Part shown: positions 18,466 to 30,022 of the stretch, in pieces
Position numbering within the stretch: position 1 is the stretch's first letter
Layout of the letters: each line of letters begins with the position of its first letter
From: Galerina marginata
Lineage: Eukaryota; Basidiomycota; Agaricomycetes; Agaricales; Galerinaceae
Assembly: GCA_023014335.1 (NCBI GenBank)
Contig: JAECYW010000006.1
Location: 2,728,001 to 2,792,000, forward strand
Direction of reading: 5' to 3'
DNA: 64,000 nt
The notes under the pieces: generated by a model
What the model was told of the DNA's origin: nothing
Database searches by the model: none
What the model saw: only the letters and a program-made list of their open reading frames with translations
Translations under genes and position numbers: made by a program

Positions 18466-20751
18466 TGAGAAGATGATCTCGAATCGCATTCAGTTTGACG
18501 CTGTCAAATTTGATGTTTTTCATCCAAATCAGGTTGGGGGCGTTCGACAGCGCTCCACTGAGGATGCTGGCCTCTACCTAACGCACATTGTGCGCGCTGG
18601 GTGGGCTAAGGGACTTAAAACGAGCGTCTTGGCGTTCGATCTGGCCCAATTCTTTCCGTCGATAAACCATGATGTTTTATTGGCGGTGCTCGCCAAGCAG
18701 GGGTTTCCACCAAATGTGGTGAAATTCTTTGCTTCTTACTTAGTTGGCCGTTCTACGCAGTACGCATGGAACGCCTTCGTCTCTCCGCATCGGTCTGCAG
18801 ACGTGGGGGTAGGACAGGGCTCTGCTCTATCACCCGTTCTGTCGGCCCTTACGTTGGCGCCCATCATGCGCCTCTTCGAGCAGCATCGCGATAAATGCTG
18901 GCTTCTTTCCTATGTCGACGACGGTACACTCATTGTGCAGTCAAAGTCACTCGACATAAATTGTTTGCTCCTCAAAAAGCTTACAAGGTTATTTTCGAAC
19001 TGTTTACTCAGTTCGCTCTCGTCCTCGAGCACGACAAGTCGGAGATCTATCACTTCGACAGGTCGCACTCGGATTACAACCCTTCAATTGATCTGGGCTA
19101 CGCCCCGTTCACTGGAGCGACTCCCCTGAAGCCCAAGCCATTCTGGCGATACTTGGGCTTCTTTTTTGACCGCAAGCTCACCTTTCACGAGCATGTGCGA
19201 TTTTACTCGACCAAGGCATTCTCGTCGGTGAAAGCCATGAGGATGCTTGGTTCGTCCACTCGCGGTTTGGAGCCTACTGAAAAGAGGCTCCTTTACCGAT
19301 CTTGCGTGGTGCCCATAGCTACCTATGGGTATCGTCTCTGGTTCTTCGAAGGCGCTCGATGCAAGGGCACTTTGAAGCTTTTAGGTCAGATGCAGCGTAA
19401 GGCTGCTCTCTGGATTACAGGTGCGTTTTCTACGTCCCCCGGTCCCGGTGTCGAGGCCCTTGCCGGCCTCTTCCCCTTTCATCTTCTCCTCGAGAGGCTT
19501 AACTACCGCGCAATCCTGCGCGTCGGTACCCTCTCAGAGACTCACCCCGTTCGGTCTTTATTGGCCGGGCACATGTTGGGCAAGGCTACGCCTCACCCCC
19601 TCTCCTACCATTCGATGTCCCGCCGTCAAAAGCTGAACACGAAGGGTCCTATTTTGGAGATCGTTAAGAAGCTCCCCATCCTGACCGAGCGTTTGGAGCC
19701 TATGGCTTCACATGCCAGGCCAGGCCATCGATTCCGCGACCGTTACTGGTCGCGGGTCACATTCGAGGAATCTCTGGCCCCTCTCAACAAGGACAGGGAT
19801 TTCAATTATTACCTTGACTTCATCTTCGACATGTTCATGTGGGATGAGGGGGGTGTTTGCATTGGGACGGACGCTAGCGTTTACGTGAACGTCAACCCCA
19901 ATAGGGCCACTCAGTCCGTCGCGGCTGGGGTCATCTTTTCACAAGGCGTTGAAGTTGATCGCTTCAGATGGCTTGTGGGTCGCACCACCGCGCCTGACGC
20001 GGAAATGTCGGCCATCTGCCGTGCCATCGAGGCCGCCACCAGGCGGCAATGCAGGCACGTCGCTATATTCACGGACTCGATTGCTATGGCAAAACGAGCC
20101 CTTGACACTTCCTTGCATTCGTCGCAGTCTCACTCGCTGCGTGCTTGCAAACTCCTCGAAACCTGGCTCGAGGCAGATCCTCAACGCTGGATTTCCTTCC
20201 ACTACGTCCCCACCAATCTCGAGTGGGGCGTTCATCATATGGCTCACAAGCACGCGCGTGGGGCCGCTCATTTCCCCGTAGACTTTGGTTCGCGGGTCAC
20301 TTTCGATCGACTTCATGCAGAAGGCGACACTCGCGTGGCGGCACGCTGGGCCAAGGCTGCAGCTGACCGTCCACAACATCTGGGTCGCGACTTCCTCCAG
20401 CTTTCTACGCTGGGCAAGAAGCCGCGACCCATTCGTCCGGCTACTCGCAAGGGTGGGCCTTATATTCGCGAATCCGGAGGCGATGCCGCTTCCTTCGCGC
20501 GCTTGTGCAGGTGTATACTGAATCATGCGCCAATCGGTTTGTATTACGACCGATTTAACATCCAAGAGCCTCATGGCTGCCCCCGCTGCGGCGCTCCTCG
20601 CGAGACCCGCTCACACATCCTGAAGTACTGCCCGCGGTACGACAGACAATCCCCAACCGATCGTTTACACAGTTTGTTGATGTTTTTGTTGGAGAATCAA
20701 GAAGCCTTCTCCTTCGCCCGCCAAGCGGCAGCACCGCAAGGCATTGGGTAA
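18466..20751 (+). pseudogene. LINE-1 RT palm, RNase H and zinc knuckle
   Basis: Resumes EKMISNRIQF, then LAFDLAQFFPSINHDVLLAV, GQGSALSPVLSAL and LLSYVDDGTL (catalytic YVDD). A run of five A at 18974-18978 shifts the frame; unit 2 has six A there and stays in frame. The shifted frame is then open for over 580 codons: thumb (YLGFFFDRKLTFHEH), RNase H with acidic residues in TDASVY, AEMSAICRAIEAA and IFTDS, and a C-terminal CPRCGAPRETRSHILKYC zinc knuckle (C-x2-C-x8-H-x4-C). It ends GIG-TAA. RNase H plus a CCHC knuckle suits the Tad/I-type LINEs of fungi. With the insertion and frameshift it is inactive. Confidence 0.88.
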
Positions 20752-21417
20752 GGCGTTCCGCGCGGGCTCGCTGCTCAGAGAGGCCTTGATACCTTCTCTC
20801 GGGTTGCGTCAGTTGGGGGAGGTCCAATCCCTCCTTCGGACGAGGTTGACAGGCCAAGGACGGGGTGGTGCAGTTCCGCGCGTTCCTCGCGTTTCGTACC
20901 CGGTTGCATTCGCTACGACCGGTGGTTACTTTGCGGCCCATATCTCGAATGGTAGCTGCTCTTTTGGCTTGCGCGGATGATTTTCATCATTCGGTTGGGG
21001 GCCTTATCCCCGCATCTGCTTATTTCCTTCGCTGGTATGGGTTTCGGGTCGTCAAGGCGCGGGTGGGTGAAGGTTTTCGGATCGGGTCTGGGTTCTGAAG
21101 TGGGCGTTGGGTTTGGAAGGCGGAGAGAGTGCAGCAGCTGCGGCTGCCAGGAGATGTGCGGGCGGGCTTCGGTTCGTCCAAACGTGGTATTGGCGTAGCA
21201 GTGGGGGCCGTCCCTCCCTCGGGACTGGGCGGTTAGGTGGTCCGTCCCCCCTAGCAAAGGCCTGGCGCACAAAGGACGCCGTTGGAAGGATTCGGAAGAA
21301 ATGGATGGGTTCGGGTCTGGTTCGGGGATTAGTAGTTTACTGCGCGCTTTCGACCGGGGATTTGTATTAGTTAGGCGACCGGACTGCTTTCGCGCACCGG
21401 TATATAAATTGTTGATT
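20752..21417 (+). other. LINE-1 3' untranslated region
   Basis: GC-rich sequence after the stop codon, with no conserved frame, leading to GTTGATTAAA and poly(A). The same sequence at 11161-11614 and in other units shows it belongs to the LINE and not to KDZ. Confidence 0.75.
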
Positions 21418-21430
21418 AAAAAAAAAAAAA

Positions 21431-22191
21431 GGTGGCCCTCTTGCTGAAGATTTCGCTGCGCCACCGCAGCCTTGTACCTTCTGAGCAACGTCAAGCCCAT
21501 GTTGATGTACTTGAGCCAATTCCAAAAGGAGAAGTGGTCATCGAGAACATCCTGACGAGATCCGGGGCCTTGAGTTTTGGTGGAGTTACCAAGTGCATTG
21601 TGCGGGCCCCAGACACGCTCGGGGCACTCGCCGTCGGTGTTTCCTACGCCACGGATGTAGTTGAAGGAATAAAGCTGGTGGTCCTTCGTTTGATGCATGG
21701 GCTCGTGAAGCTTCGGAATGGCCGGGTTCAGCGTTTTTCCGGGCAATGGCTTGATTTCGTCTGGCCAATGTTCCTCGATGCGCTTGAACAAATTGATGAA
21801 CCACTGGCACGCGATGTCGTAGCTTGCGAGCACAACGGCAACCATGATGAACCGGAGGACCATGCCGAAGATATAATCCATGTTCGCGTACCTATAATCA
21901 ATAAGAAGACATGAGGGCTGGAAAAAACAAACGGAATTAGCCACGTACCTCTCGCCCTTCTGCAGGTTTCCAACACCTAGCGGGAAAATCATCTCTGAGC
22001 GCCCACAAACTGCCGCACCGACGCCAGTGTATCGAAGCCCAACCGAGTATTTCGTGTTGGCTTGCGCGAGGGCCTGAAGGCCGACGCAGGTACTGATCTG
22101 GGCGGGCAAGCAAGTTAGAGAAGAAAGAAAAGATGAGGAGAAGGAAGAAAACGCACATCGGCGTCGTTTGCCCTACTCAAAACATACTTCT
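21431..22191 (-). pseudogene. KDZ transposase, N-terminal/core part truncated at the array junction
   Basis: The minus strand reads KYVLSRANDAD, intron 22098-22156, ISTCVGLQALAQANTKYSVG, GVGNLQKGER, intron 21892-21948, YANMDYIFGM, SYDIACQWFINLFKRIEEHW, LHEPMHQTKDHQLYSFNYI, GVGNTDGECPERVWGPHNAL, GPGSRQDVLDDHFSFWNW. These are the signature blocks of the Kyakuja-Dileera-Zisupton transposase core. D in ANMDY, D in SYDIACQW and E in DGECPERVW are the likely acidic residues (assignment tentative). The zinc-binding N-terminus is missing because the array junction cuts the gene. The C-terminal half lies beyond the inserted LINE. Confidence 0.88.
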
Positions 22192-22895
22192 CACAGTAAA
22201 TAAGCCATTTTAAGAGATTTTAAAGGCATTAAAATAAAATAAAAATACTAATGATGTTTTTTTACCTAAGAGATGGTCTGTGCACACATATCACATGACA
22301 TATCCCTGAGAATATTTTGGTCTCACTTGGTGCATCAACTGATTCCAAGGCAATTGCACAAAGTTCTGCTGTGAGTTTGATTATGTAAGCATCTAGAACA
22401 TTATATTCAAGTCATTTGGTCATGTTTTGCAATGTTTGGTGTGTCTTTCATGGGTTATCCAGTCAGTTTAACACCAATTTTGCGATTTTTACTGAGTTAA
22501 GCTGGCTGTTTGCCAGATTTGGACACCATGACATCATTGAAAAACATATGTAAATATTTGTACATTATTCTAAATTGGTCTGGGTAACATATTTTAGTAT
22601 ATCTAGCTCACTGAAATCTGTTTTAAGTGTAAATTTACACAAATTTGCGCTTTTTGGGTCGTGTGAACAGGTCACATGACCTAATCAACCCTGGATACAC
22701 ATGCCACATGAAAGCCGTGATTTTTAGGATTTTTTTGATACCAAGATCATAAAAATTGGCCCAGTAATGGCTGAGATACAGAAACCATGCAGGGTCACTA
22801 TAGCAGTGGGAGAATTTCCAACCATTGCGTTAGAAACCATTTCCATCTGCTATCAAGTGTAGAAAACAAGTTCTTTTACTACGTAAGAACTTGTA
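22192..22895 (-). mobile_element. Helentron/HINE-like element, truncated (unit 2)
   Basis: Same as 2028-2731. The outer part with the second hairpin is absent here because the array junction cut it, leaving one terminal hairpin at the right end. Confidence 0.6.
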
Positions 22896-23119
22896 ATGTT
22901 GACAACCAGGGTGCTCTCAGTGTTTCCAAGAATCCTGAACACCATGGGCGCATGAAGCACTTGGACTTGCGGTTTTACTGGCTCAGGGATGCTGTTGCTG
23001 TTGGACTTATTTCACCATCCTTCATCTCAACAGATGAACAAGTGGCAGACCTTCTTACCAAACCCCTTTCATCTTCCAAAGTTGCATTTTGCAGAGAACG
23101 AATGGGTCTTAGGCCTTAG
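22896..23119 (+). pseudogene. Copia RNase H fragment (unit 2)
   Basis: Identical product to the unit 1 fragment, from DNQGA to DLLTKPL and the stop. Confidence 0.85.
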
Positions 23120-23176
23120 GCCAATTTTTCTTGTGTTATTTTTCTTGTGTTCTGGAGACTGTCCAGATCAGGGGGG

Positions 23177-23544
23177 TGTGTTAAAGCTGCTTTCCCACTC
23201 TCCATAACATTCTATTCTTTCTATCTTATCTTATCAGATTAGATTAGATCCTTATCAGAACACACTTCATTTATGTAGTTCTTCATTTGATCTTTATCAG
23301 ATTCTTATCACTTCTTTCCCCATTTGGGTATATTGCTCATTTTCATATATAAAGGCTTAGCTAGTTGCCAGAAGTCCCCAGTTACTCACTCCGGACTTCA
23401 GGCAAGTATATAGTCATTTCACAATATCATCAGTTACTCACTCCGGACTTCAGCTCTTCATAGCTCATCTGTCCTTTACACTGAGTTCCTCATATTTGGC
23501 ACTCCGCTGCCTCACGTGTTCCCACGCTCGCCTGCTTCAACACA
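23177..23544 (+). repeat. Copia 3' LTR (unit 2)
   Basis: 368 bp with the same termini, TATA box and polypurine tract as 3013-3380. Confidence 0.85.
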
Positions 23545-23874
23545 TTTTGTAAGTCATGTGATCACATTACATAATCATATCAAATAACAAAGACAGCATT
23601 TATTTATTATGATATGAAATTGCTAGGGAAATAGAATAAAATCGTCAAGAAATCGCAAAGAGAAAGCAATGAAATCATCAATGAAATCGTCCAAGAAGGT
23701 TATGAAATGCGCAATGAAAGGGATGAAATTCGCAATGAAAGGTATGAAATTTGCAATGAAAGAAAAGAACAGGCATATTAATGAAAGGCCTTTCATAAAA
23801 ACCTAGGCATTATAGATATGGAGCTGCAGGCTTGAGCCTAAGTTATTTGAAAAAAAGTGGTAGCCACTAGTGAC
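23545..23874. repeat. Degenerate minisatellite and spacer (unit 2)
   Basis: Same ATGAAAT/GCAATGAAAG tract as in unit 1. Confidence 0.6.
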
Positions 23875-25701
23875 CCGCAAGGGCCTCCACACCTGGGCCT
23901 GGGGACGTCGAGAACGCCCCGGTAATCCAGAGAGCAGCCTTATGCTGCATCTGGCTCAATAGCTTCACGGCGCCCTTACACTTAGCGCCGTCGAAGTACC
24001 ATAAGCGGAACCCATAAGTGGCTATGGGCACCACGCAAGAGCGGTACAGAAGCCGCTTGGAGTGCGGTTCCAGACCCTTAGTAGATGATCCAAGCATCCG
24101 CATAGCCTGAACTGATGAGAATGCCTTGGTCGAGTGAAAGCAAACGTGCTCATGGAATGTGAGCTTACGATCAAAGAAGAAGCCCAAGTACCGCCAGAAC
24201 GGCTTGGGTTTCAGGGGAGTGGCTCCGGTGTACGGGGCAAAGCCCAGATCAATCGGAGGGTTATAATCCGAGAACGACCTGTCAAAGTGATAAATCTCCG
24301 ACTTGTCATGCTCGAGGACGAGAGCGAACTTAGTAAAAAGTTCGAAAATAACCTTGTAAGCTTTTTTGAGGAGCAAACAATTTATGTCAAGCGACTTCGA
24401 CTGTACGATCAGTGTACCGTCGTCGACATAGGAGAGGAGCCAGCACGCATCAGGGTGCAGCTCGAAGAGGCGCATGATCAGCACCAGGCACAAAGCCGAC
24501 AGAACGGGAGAGAGAGCAGAGCCCTGCCCTACCCCCACGTCTGCAGACCGAGGCGGAGATGTAAAGGCGTCACACGCAGTATCGTGTGACGCCCCACGAG
24601 GTAAGAGGCAAAGAATTTCACCACATTCGGTGGAAAACCAAGCCGGGAGAGCACCGCCAATAAAACATCATGATTTATCGAGGGAAAGAATTGGGCCAGA
24701 TCGAACGCTAAGACGCTCGTTTTAAGTCCCTTAGCCCACCCCGCTCACACAACTTGGTCAGAGGCCATTGCTGCGCATGGCAAAAACAAGTTCTTACTTT
24801 GGGTGAGGCAGTGCCTGAAGACTTACACTGTTATTAAATAAATACATATTAAATATGTAAATAATATGTAGTACGCTCAAATCTGAACCGATTGGGATGA
24901 TCTTATACTCAAAAAAAGCAGAAAAATGAGGCGGATCTAACAAGCCTAAAACAACCTGGTCACGTGACCAGGAAGGCCCTGATTTTTACGAATTTTTTGA
25001 TACCAAGATCATAAAAATTGGCCCAGTAATGGCTGAGATACAGAAACCATGCAGGGTCACTATAGCAGTGGGAGAATTTCCAACCATTGCGTTAGAAACC
25101 ATTTCCTTCTGCTATCAAGTGTAGAAAACAAGTTCTTTTACTATGTAAGAACTTGTAATGTGAGTGAGGTAGAGGCCAGCATCCTCAGTGGAGCGCTGCC
25201 GAACGCTTCCAACCTGATTTGGATGGAAAACATCATGTTTGATCGCGTCAAACTGAATGCGGTTCGAGATCATCTTCTCGATGAGCTTCCCCAGAGTATT
25301 CAAGAGCACAATTGGCCTGAATGACTTGGGGGTGGCGTAGGAGGGCTTGCCCGGTTTCGGAATGATAACCGACTTGCTCTCCTTGAATGAGGAGGGCCAA
25401 TAGGAATGCTCGAGGCACCCATTGGCGATCCGGAGGAAGGTCGCAGCAGAGCTTTTTGACTCGGAGATGAACCACTTCAAGTGATCCCAACCAATATGGT
25501 CAGGGCCTGGCGCGGATCTGCTCGAACACGCCGAGAGAGCCTCAGTGAGTTCGAACATGGAAAATGGAAGCCACTCCCTCACTGGCATAGGAGGGATACG
25601 GCCGATATCAGATAGATCGTGAGCCCGGCCAGAGGCCGAGTTATACGTTCCATGGAGTGCGTCCCAGAGGGAATCGAGAGAAATGCACAGGGCCCCTTGA
25701 T
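23875..25701 (-). pseudogene. LINE-2 RT 5' half (unit 2)
   Basis: As 3711-5538, nearly identical, including the in-frame TGA after the insertion and the flipped hairpin. Interrupted at 24752-25157. Confidence 0.85.
24752..25157 (-). mobile_element. Helentron/HINE-like short form (unit 2)
   Basis: 406 bp, one G shorter than the unit 1 copy near its subterminal repeat. Same T^T site. Confidence 0.7.
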
Positions 25702-25872
25702 CCAATTCTTTCCTTCGATAAACCATGATGTTTTATTGGCGGTGCTTGCCAAGCAGGGATTTCCACCGAATGTGGTGAATTTCTTTGCTTCTTACTTGGT
25801 CGGTCATTCCACGCAGTATGCATGGAACGCCTTCGTTTCTCCGCATCGGTCTGCAGACGTGGGGGTAGGGCA
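25702..25872 (+). pseudogene. LINE RT scrap (unit 2)
   Basis: As 5539-5709. It reads GFPPNVV where unit 1 has GFPLNVV, a single base difference. Confidence 0.75.
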
Positions 25873-26218
25873 TGTAAGGGCAACTGAAGTCCGGGATGCC
25901 GGAAACAGATCGGAGAACTAGCAGGGAACCAAGTCAATATATTAAATGCAGTGATCTAATCTAATCTATCTAACGCACCTAGCAGGGAACCAAAGAGGGA
26001 AAAGTGGGAACCCAATGCTAGGTGAGCGGTATATATAAGAAAAGGCACTTTAGGGCAAGTGTCGCATGTAAAATAATAAAAGTGGTACGATAAAATAAAG
26101 TCCATAAATAAAATGAAATCTTCGGAATCACGTCCGGACAGGTGGAGCGGAGCGGAACTCCGGAACGTCGGACCCGGAAATCGGAGCTTCGGAAATCGGA
26201 AGCGGAGTTCCCCTTACA
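25873..26218 (-). repeat. Gypsy 3' LTR (unit 2)
   Basis: 346 bp. Two single-base losses against unit 1 (near 25932 and 25971), same inverted termini. Confidence 0.85.
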
Positions 26219-26241
26219 ATTACCCCCCCCTCAAATGAGCA

Positions 26242-26727
26242 TCACCTCGATGCAATAGGAAGACTGGTAATAGGTCGGAAAGGAATTGAGCCAAATGCTA
26301 AGGCACGGATTTGTTGCGGTGCTCCTGGGTTCTGCTGGTGGAATCTGGTGACAAGCTCAGGAGCACTAATATTATCCTTATACTCCCAAGAATTATCCTC
26401 TGGACCATAGCCTTCCCATTTGATCAAGTACTGGAGCTTTCAGCGGAACATGCGGCTGTTGAGAATTTCCTCTACTTCATAGTGTTCTTCCCCATCGATA
26501 AGCTCTGGCGGTGGTGGTGGTGCAGCTTTACGTCCTGGAATGGGATCATCAGGGGCAGGTGTCAGCTTGATCACATTGAAGACCGGATGAAGGCGTTAAG
26601 AGAGACTGGAAGGCGAAGTCGATAGGCATTAAGTCCAATTCTCCTTTCAACCAAGTAAGGACCTAGGCGGCGATGAGCAAACTTCTTGGATGGGCGAGTT
26701 GTCTGAATGTCGCTAGCATCCAAATAG
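26242..26727 (-). pseudogene. Gypsy chromodomain fragment (unit 2)
   Basis: Same chromodomain core (IKWEGYGPEDNSWE), frameshift and stop as in unit 1. Confidence 0.85.
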
Positions 26728-26950
26728 ACTTGTTAAGAGGCCATTGCTCTGCATGGCAAATACGAGTTCTTCTTCTTCTTAATTCTGTTTATCTGTTTCT
26801 CGAAGATTTTTCAATATATTGGGTTGTATATCAAAGACAGATTTTATCATATTTTTACCTGCATAGAGAAGCAGCACATGGCAAAAACAAGTCCTCATGT
26901 ACTATGTCTCAGGTAATTGATTCATAACAAAGTGAGATCTTATCTGATTG

Positions 26951-27482
26951 TAGTGTTTTGAAGTCTGGTCCTAAAACTGGAAAAAGACTGCAAAAAGACC
27001 AGACGTCCGGTCTTTTGACAATTGAGAATGAAAAACCAGAAAAAGACTGGTCTTTAAGAACTGGTTTCGGTCCTAAGACCAGTCAAAACTGGTAATTTTG
27101 TAGCCCTCACTTTTTCCTTTAAAATGCTCTATGTATCATAATTTTAGACAAAGTTCTCACTAAGAAATAAAAAAAAATTTTTGAACCTCACAAAAGAGTA
27201 GGAAATGGAGAATATTTCCGTATAATCTCCAGTTTTCAAAGGAAATCAATGTTCTTGGACTCATTTTGAAGGTGTATATAATAACTACAAATTATATTTA
27301 TATATTTATGCCAAATACTGATGATAATGTGTCAAAAAACTGGCTGAGACTGGTCAGTAACCAGTTAAGACCAGGACTCTGGTTTTTTGACCATTTATTA
27401 ATTTCTAGGACTGGTTGTGGTCCCAGTCCTTGCCAAAAATGCGAAAAAACTGGACTGGACTGGACCAGACTTCAAAAAACTA
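26951..27482. mobile_element. hAT-like MITE 1 (unit 2)
   Basis: 532 bp with TCTGATTG duplications at 26943-26950 and 27483-27490. Confidence 0.85.
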
Positions 27483-28200
27483 TCTGATTGGGCTGATCTT
27501 GAATTCATTGGAAAGGTAAAAAAAGATGCATTTTATGGTATAAACCAGAAAATCACTAGTTTAGCTTGTACACAGTACTTATGCTTGCTATGTATTTGTA
27601 AAAGTAGTCTAAAAATATAAATCTAGTAAGCTATTGCTTTATATCAAGTTTTAATCCACACAGAAAGGGAAAAAAAAGGATAAAAAAGTGCCAGCAAAGC
27701 ACTTTTCTAGCCCACACACAGTCAACTGAGATGACCTGTGCTAGAAAAGAAAGCTATCTACAAATAAAAGTGCTCTAAAAACATATATCTAGCTATATAC
27801 TACCGTCTATCAAGGTTTACTTTACACAAAAAGGTAAAAAAGAGGTAGAAAAGCGCCAGCAAAGCACTCTTCCAGTCACCTTTCTGCTTTATACAAACTT
27901 ATAATGAATCTAAAAAGAAAGAGACCATAGTTAGCAAGCTTTGACCAGCATATCATGACAGCCTCTCATGCAAGAGGTGCACATCGGCCTATCCGGGCGG
28001 ACTGACATGCTGGTAAAGAAGAAAGAGAGAAGTGATGAGCTGGCAGTTTATAACTATGTGACATATGTTACAAGTCACAAATTTATCTAATCCAATAAGA
28101 TAAGATAAGATAAGATAAGATAACACTAGTAAAATTTGATATTTTCAAATCCAACATAATGGATGTAGGGCAACACAGAACTTTTCACATCAATTACTAT

Positions 28201-28783
28201 TAGTGTTTGGAAGGTCCAGTCTCAAGACTGGAAAAAGACTGTAACTGGACTGGACTGGACCAGAAAAAGACCAGACCAGCAGTCCGGTCTTTTGGGTTTT
28301 GAGATTGAAAGACTGCAAAAAGACCAGTCTTGAGGGACCAGTCTCATTGGTCAAGACAGGTCTTTTGTACCCCAATATATATGCTTTAAAATCCACTGAA
28401 GAATGTCTCAATCAGTTGAAACTGACAAAGTTACAGTAGAAAATGTAAAATTCTTCAAAAAACAGTAGATAGCTTTTAATTATTTTATTTCTTTGTCAAT
28501 TCTTCCATGGATTTTTATATTCTTGGGCTTGTTTTAAAGCTAAGTAGTATTCAATTAAGTCTACCAAGTGATATATTTAATATTTTTCATGTAAATACAG
28601 TTCACAACCTGTTTTAAATAATTACTACCAAGACCAGTCTTAGGACTGCAAAAGACCGCGGTCTTGGTCTTTTTCAGTTTTGTGCAGTCTTTACAGTCTC
28701 TGTGATCAATGCAGACCAGTCCCAGTCTTAGTCAAGGCCTCTGGGGGGTCAAAGACCAGAAAGGACCAGACTTCCAAACACTA
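28201..28783. mobile_element. hAT-like MITE 2 (unit 2)
   Basis: 583 bp with ATTACTAT duplications at 28193-28200 and 28784-28791. Confidence 0.85.
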
Positions 28784-28966
28784 ATTACTATTTGGGTATT
28801 TGTATTATTACAATATCATTTTTAGTGAGTATTACTTAATATTTTCACAGTTTTAGTAATGTAAATAATGCTACATCTACAAGGCCTGAATTTTACAATT
28901 TTTTTGATATCATTTTTGTGAGAATTAACCCACTAATAAGTGAAATACATTGAAAGTAATTTTCTG

Positions 28967-29299
28967 GTGTGGCTGTGCAAAATACCTTGTGGCTGTGCAT
29001 ATTACTATTCCAAAGGCCAGAATTTTAGAATTTTTTTGGTATTATTTTGTGAGAATTGACCCAGTAATAATGTCATACACGTCAATTTGAATATTTTTTT
29101 TTTTGGGTGGCTGTGCTTTTGAGCACCGTCTGGACGGTGCTCAAGCACAGCCACAGCCACAGCAACAAAATATTGTTTTCAGTGTATCTCAATCGTGACT
29201 TGGTCAATTCTTACAAAAATAATATCAAAAAATTGTAAAATTTAGGCCTTTCCAATCGTATTATGCACAGCCACAGGGTATTCTGCGTAGCCACAATAA
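28967..29299. repeat. Foldback element (unit 2)
   Basis: Same inverted arms and centre as 8804-9140. Confidence 0.75.
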
Positions 29300-30022
29300 A
29301 ACCATCACAAACAATGCTATTCATTCTATTAAGCTCAGTTTTGCATAGATCTCTTTGAAATAAATTGTATAATTAACAGAAAATTCAGGGCTATAGAGTA
29401 GAGGTCCGTGCGCAAAGGGTCACATGACTGGAAAATTGCTAAATTTAGATATTTTGAAATTTGATAATTTAAGCAAGTTAAAGACATTAGTGGATTATAA
29501 TACACATACAACGAATGATCTCAGGGTTTGATGTCATCAAAAGTGTTTTTTCTTTGAGGTATTTGACTTTTATTTAATGCAACAAACTTATCATGTTTGG
29601 AGTGGTTTGCAAAAAGCTTGACAGCAACGAACCTTTTGTTATCTGTTATGTAACACTATTTAGGCAATGCAACAACCTGCCGTTATCCGTCATGGTGGCC
29701 TCTCTACATCAAGGGACAGTATAATAAATCACACAACTGCAAAGTCAAAGAAATGATATTTGATCACATTATTGGCAAGACCTAACCTTAGATTAGGTGT
29801 CCAGGAACAAAAGCTAAAAATAGACCCTAGCAACGGACATCAGACAACCATTCCCATGGTCAGTAATGATTTTAACACTATTAGAAAAGTTTGTAGACTT
29901 TTAATTCAGGGTCGCTCACAAAAAATGAAGCAGTGGGAGAATTTCCAACCATCGCGTTAGAAACCATTTCCTTCTGCTATCAAGTGTAGAAAACGAGTTC
30001 TTTTACTACGTAAGAACTCGTA

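Larger units (their letters stand above)
16654..21430 (+). mobile_element. LINE-1 of the unit: 5'-truncated non-LTR retrotransposon
   Basis: A target duplication GGTGGCCCTCTTGCT flanks it (16639-16653 and 21431-21445), and a 13-A tail ends it (21418-21430). Those are hallmarks of target-primed reverse transcription. It lacks ORF1 and the endonuclease, so it landed 5' truncated. The KDZ host frame is continuous across one copy of the duplication. A rolling-circle-like element lies inside (17190-18465). Net LINE length is about 3.5 kb. The 3' UTR spans 20752-21417. Confidence 0.92.
2028..22191. repeat. Tandem array unit 1 (20,164 bp)
   Basis: First complete copy of the large direct repeat. Its start is the first base shared with later junctions (CACAGTAAATAAG). 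Its end is inside the KDZ transposase coding strand. At the left edge the preceding sequence continues the rolling-circle-like element, whereas at the other junctions the preceding sequence is KDZ. This copy has the longest open frames and appears the best resolved. Confidence 0.93.
26728..30022 (-). mobile_element. Helentron/HINE-like long form (unit 2)
   Basis: 3,295 bp with the CGAG-type termini. Contains both MITEs, the foldback (about 28967-29299) and (GATAA)5 (28099-28123). Confidence 0.65.

Noticed and set aside
21432..21914. 160-codon plus-strand open frame, repeated in all units
   Set aside because: It is the antisense of the KDZ transposase core; the minus strand carries the recognisable motifs.
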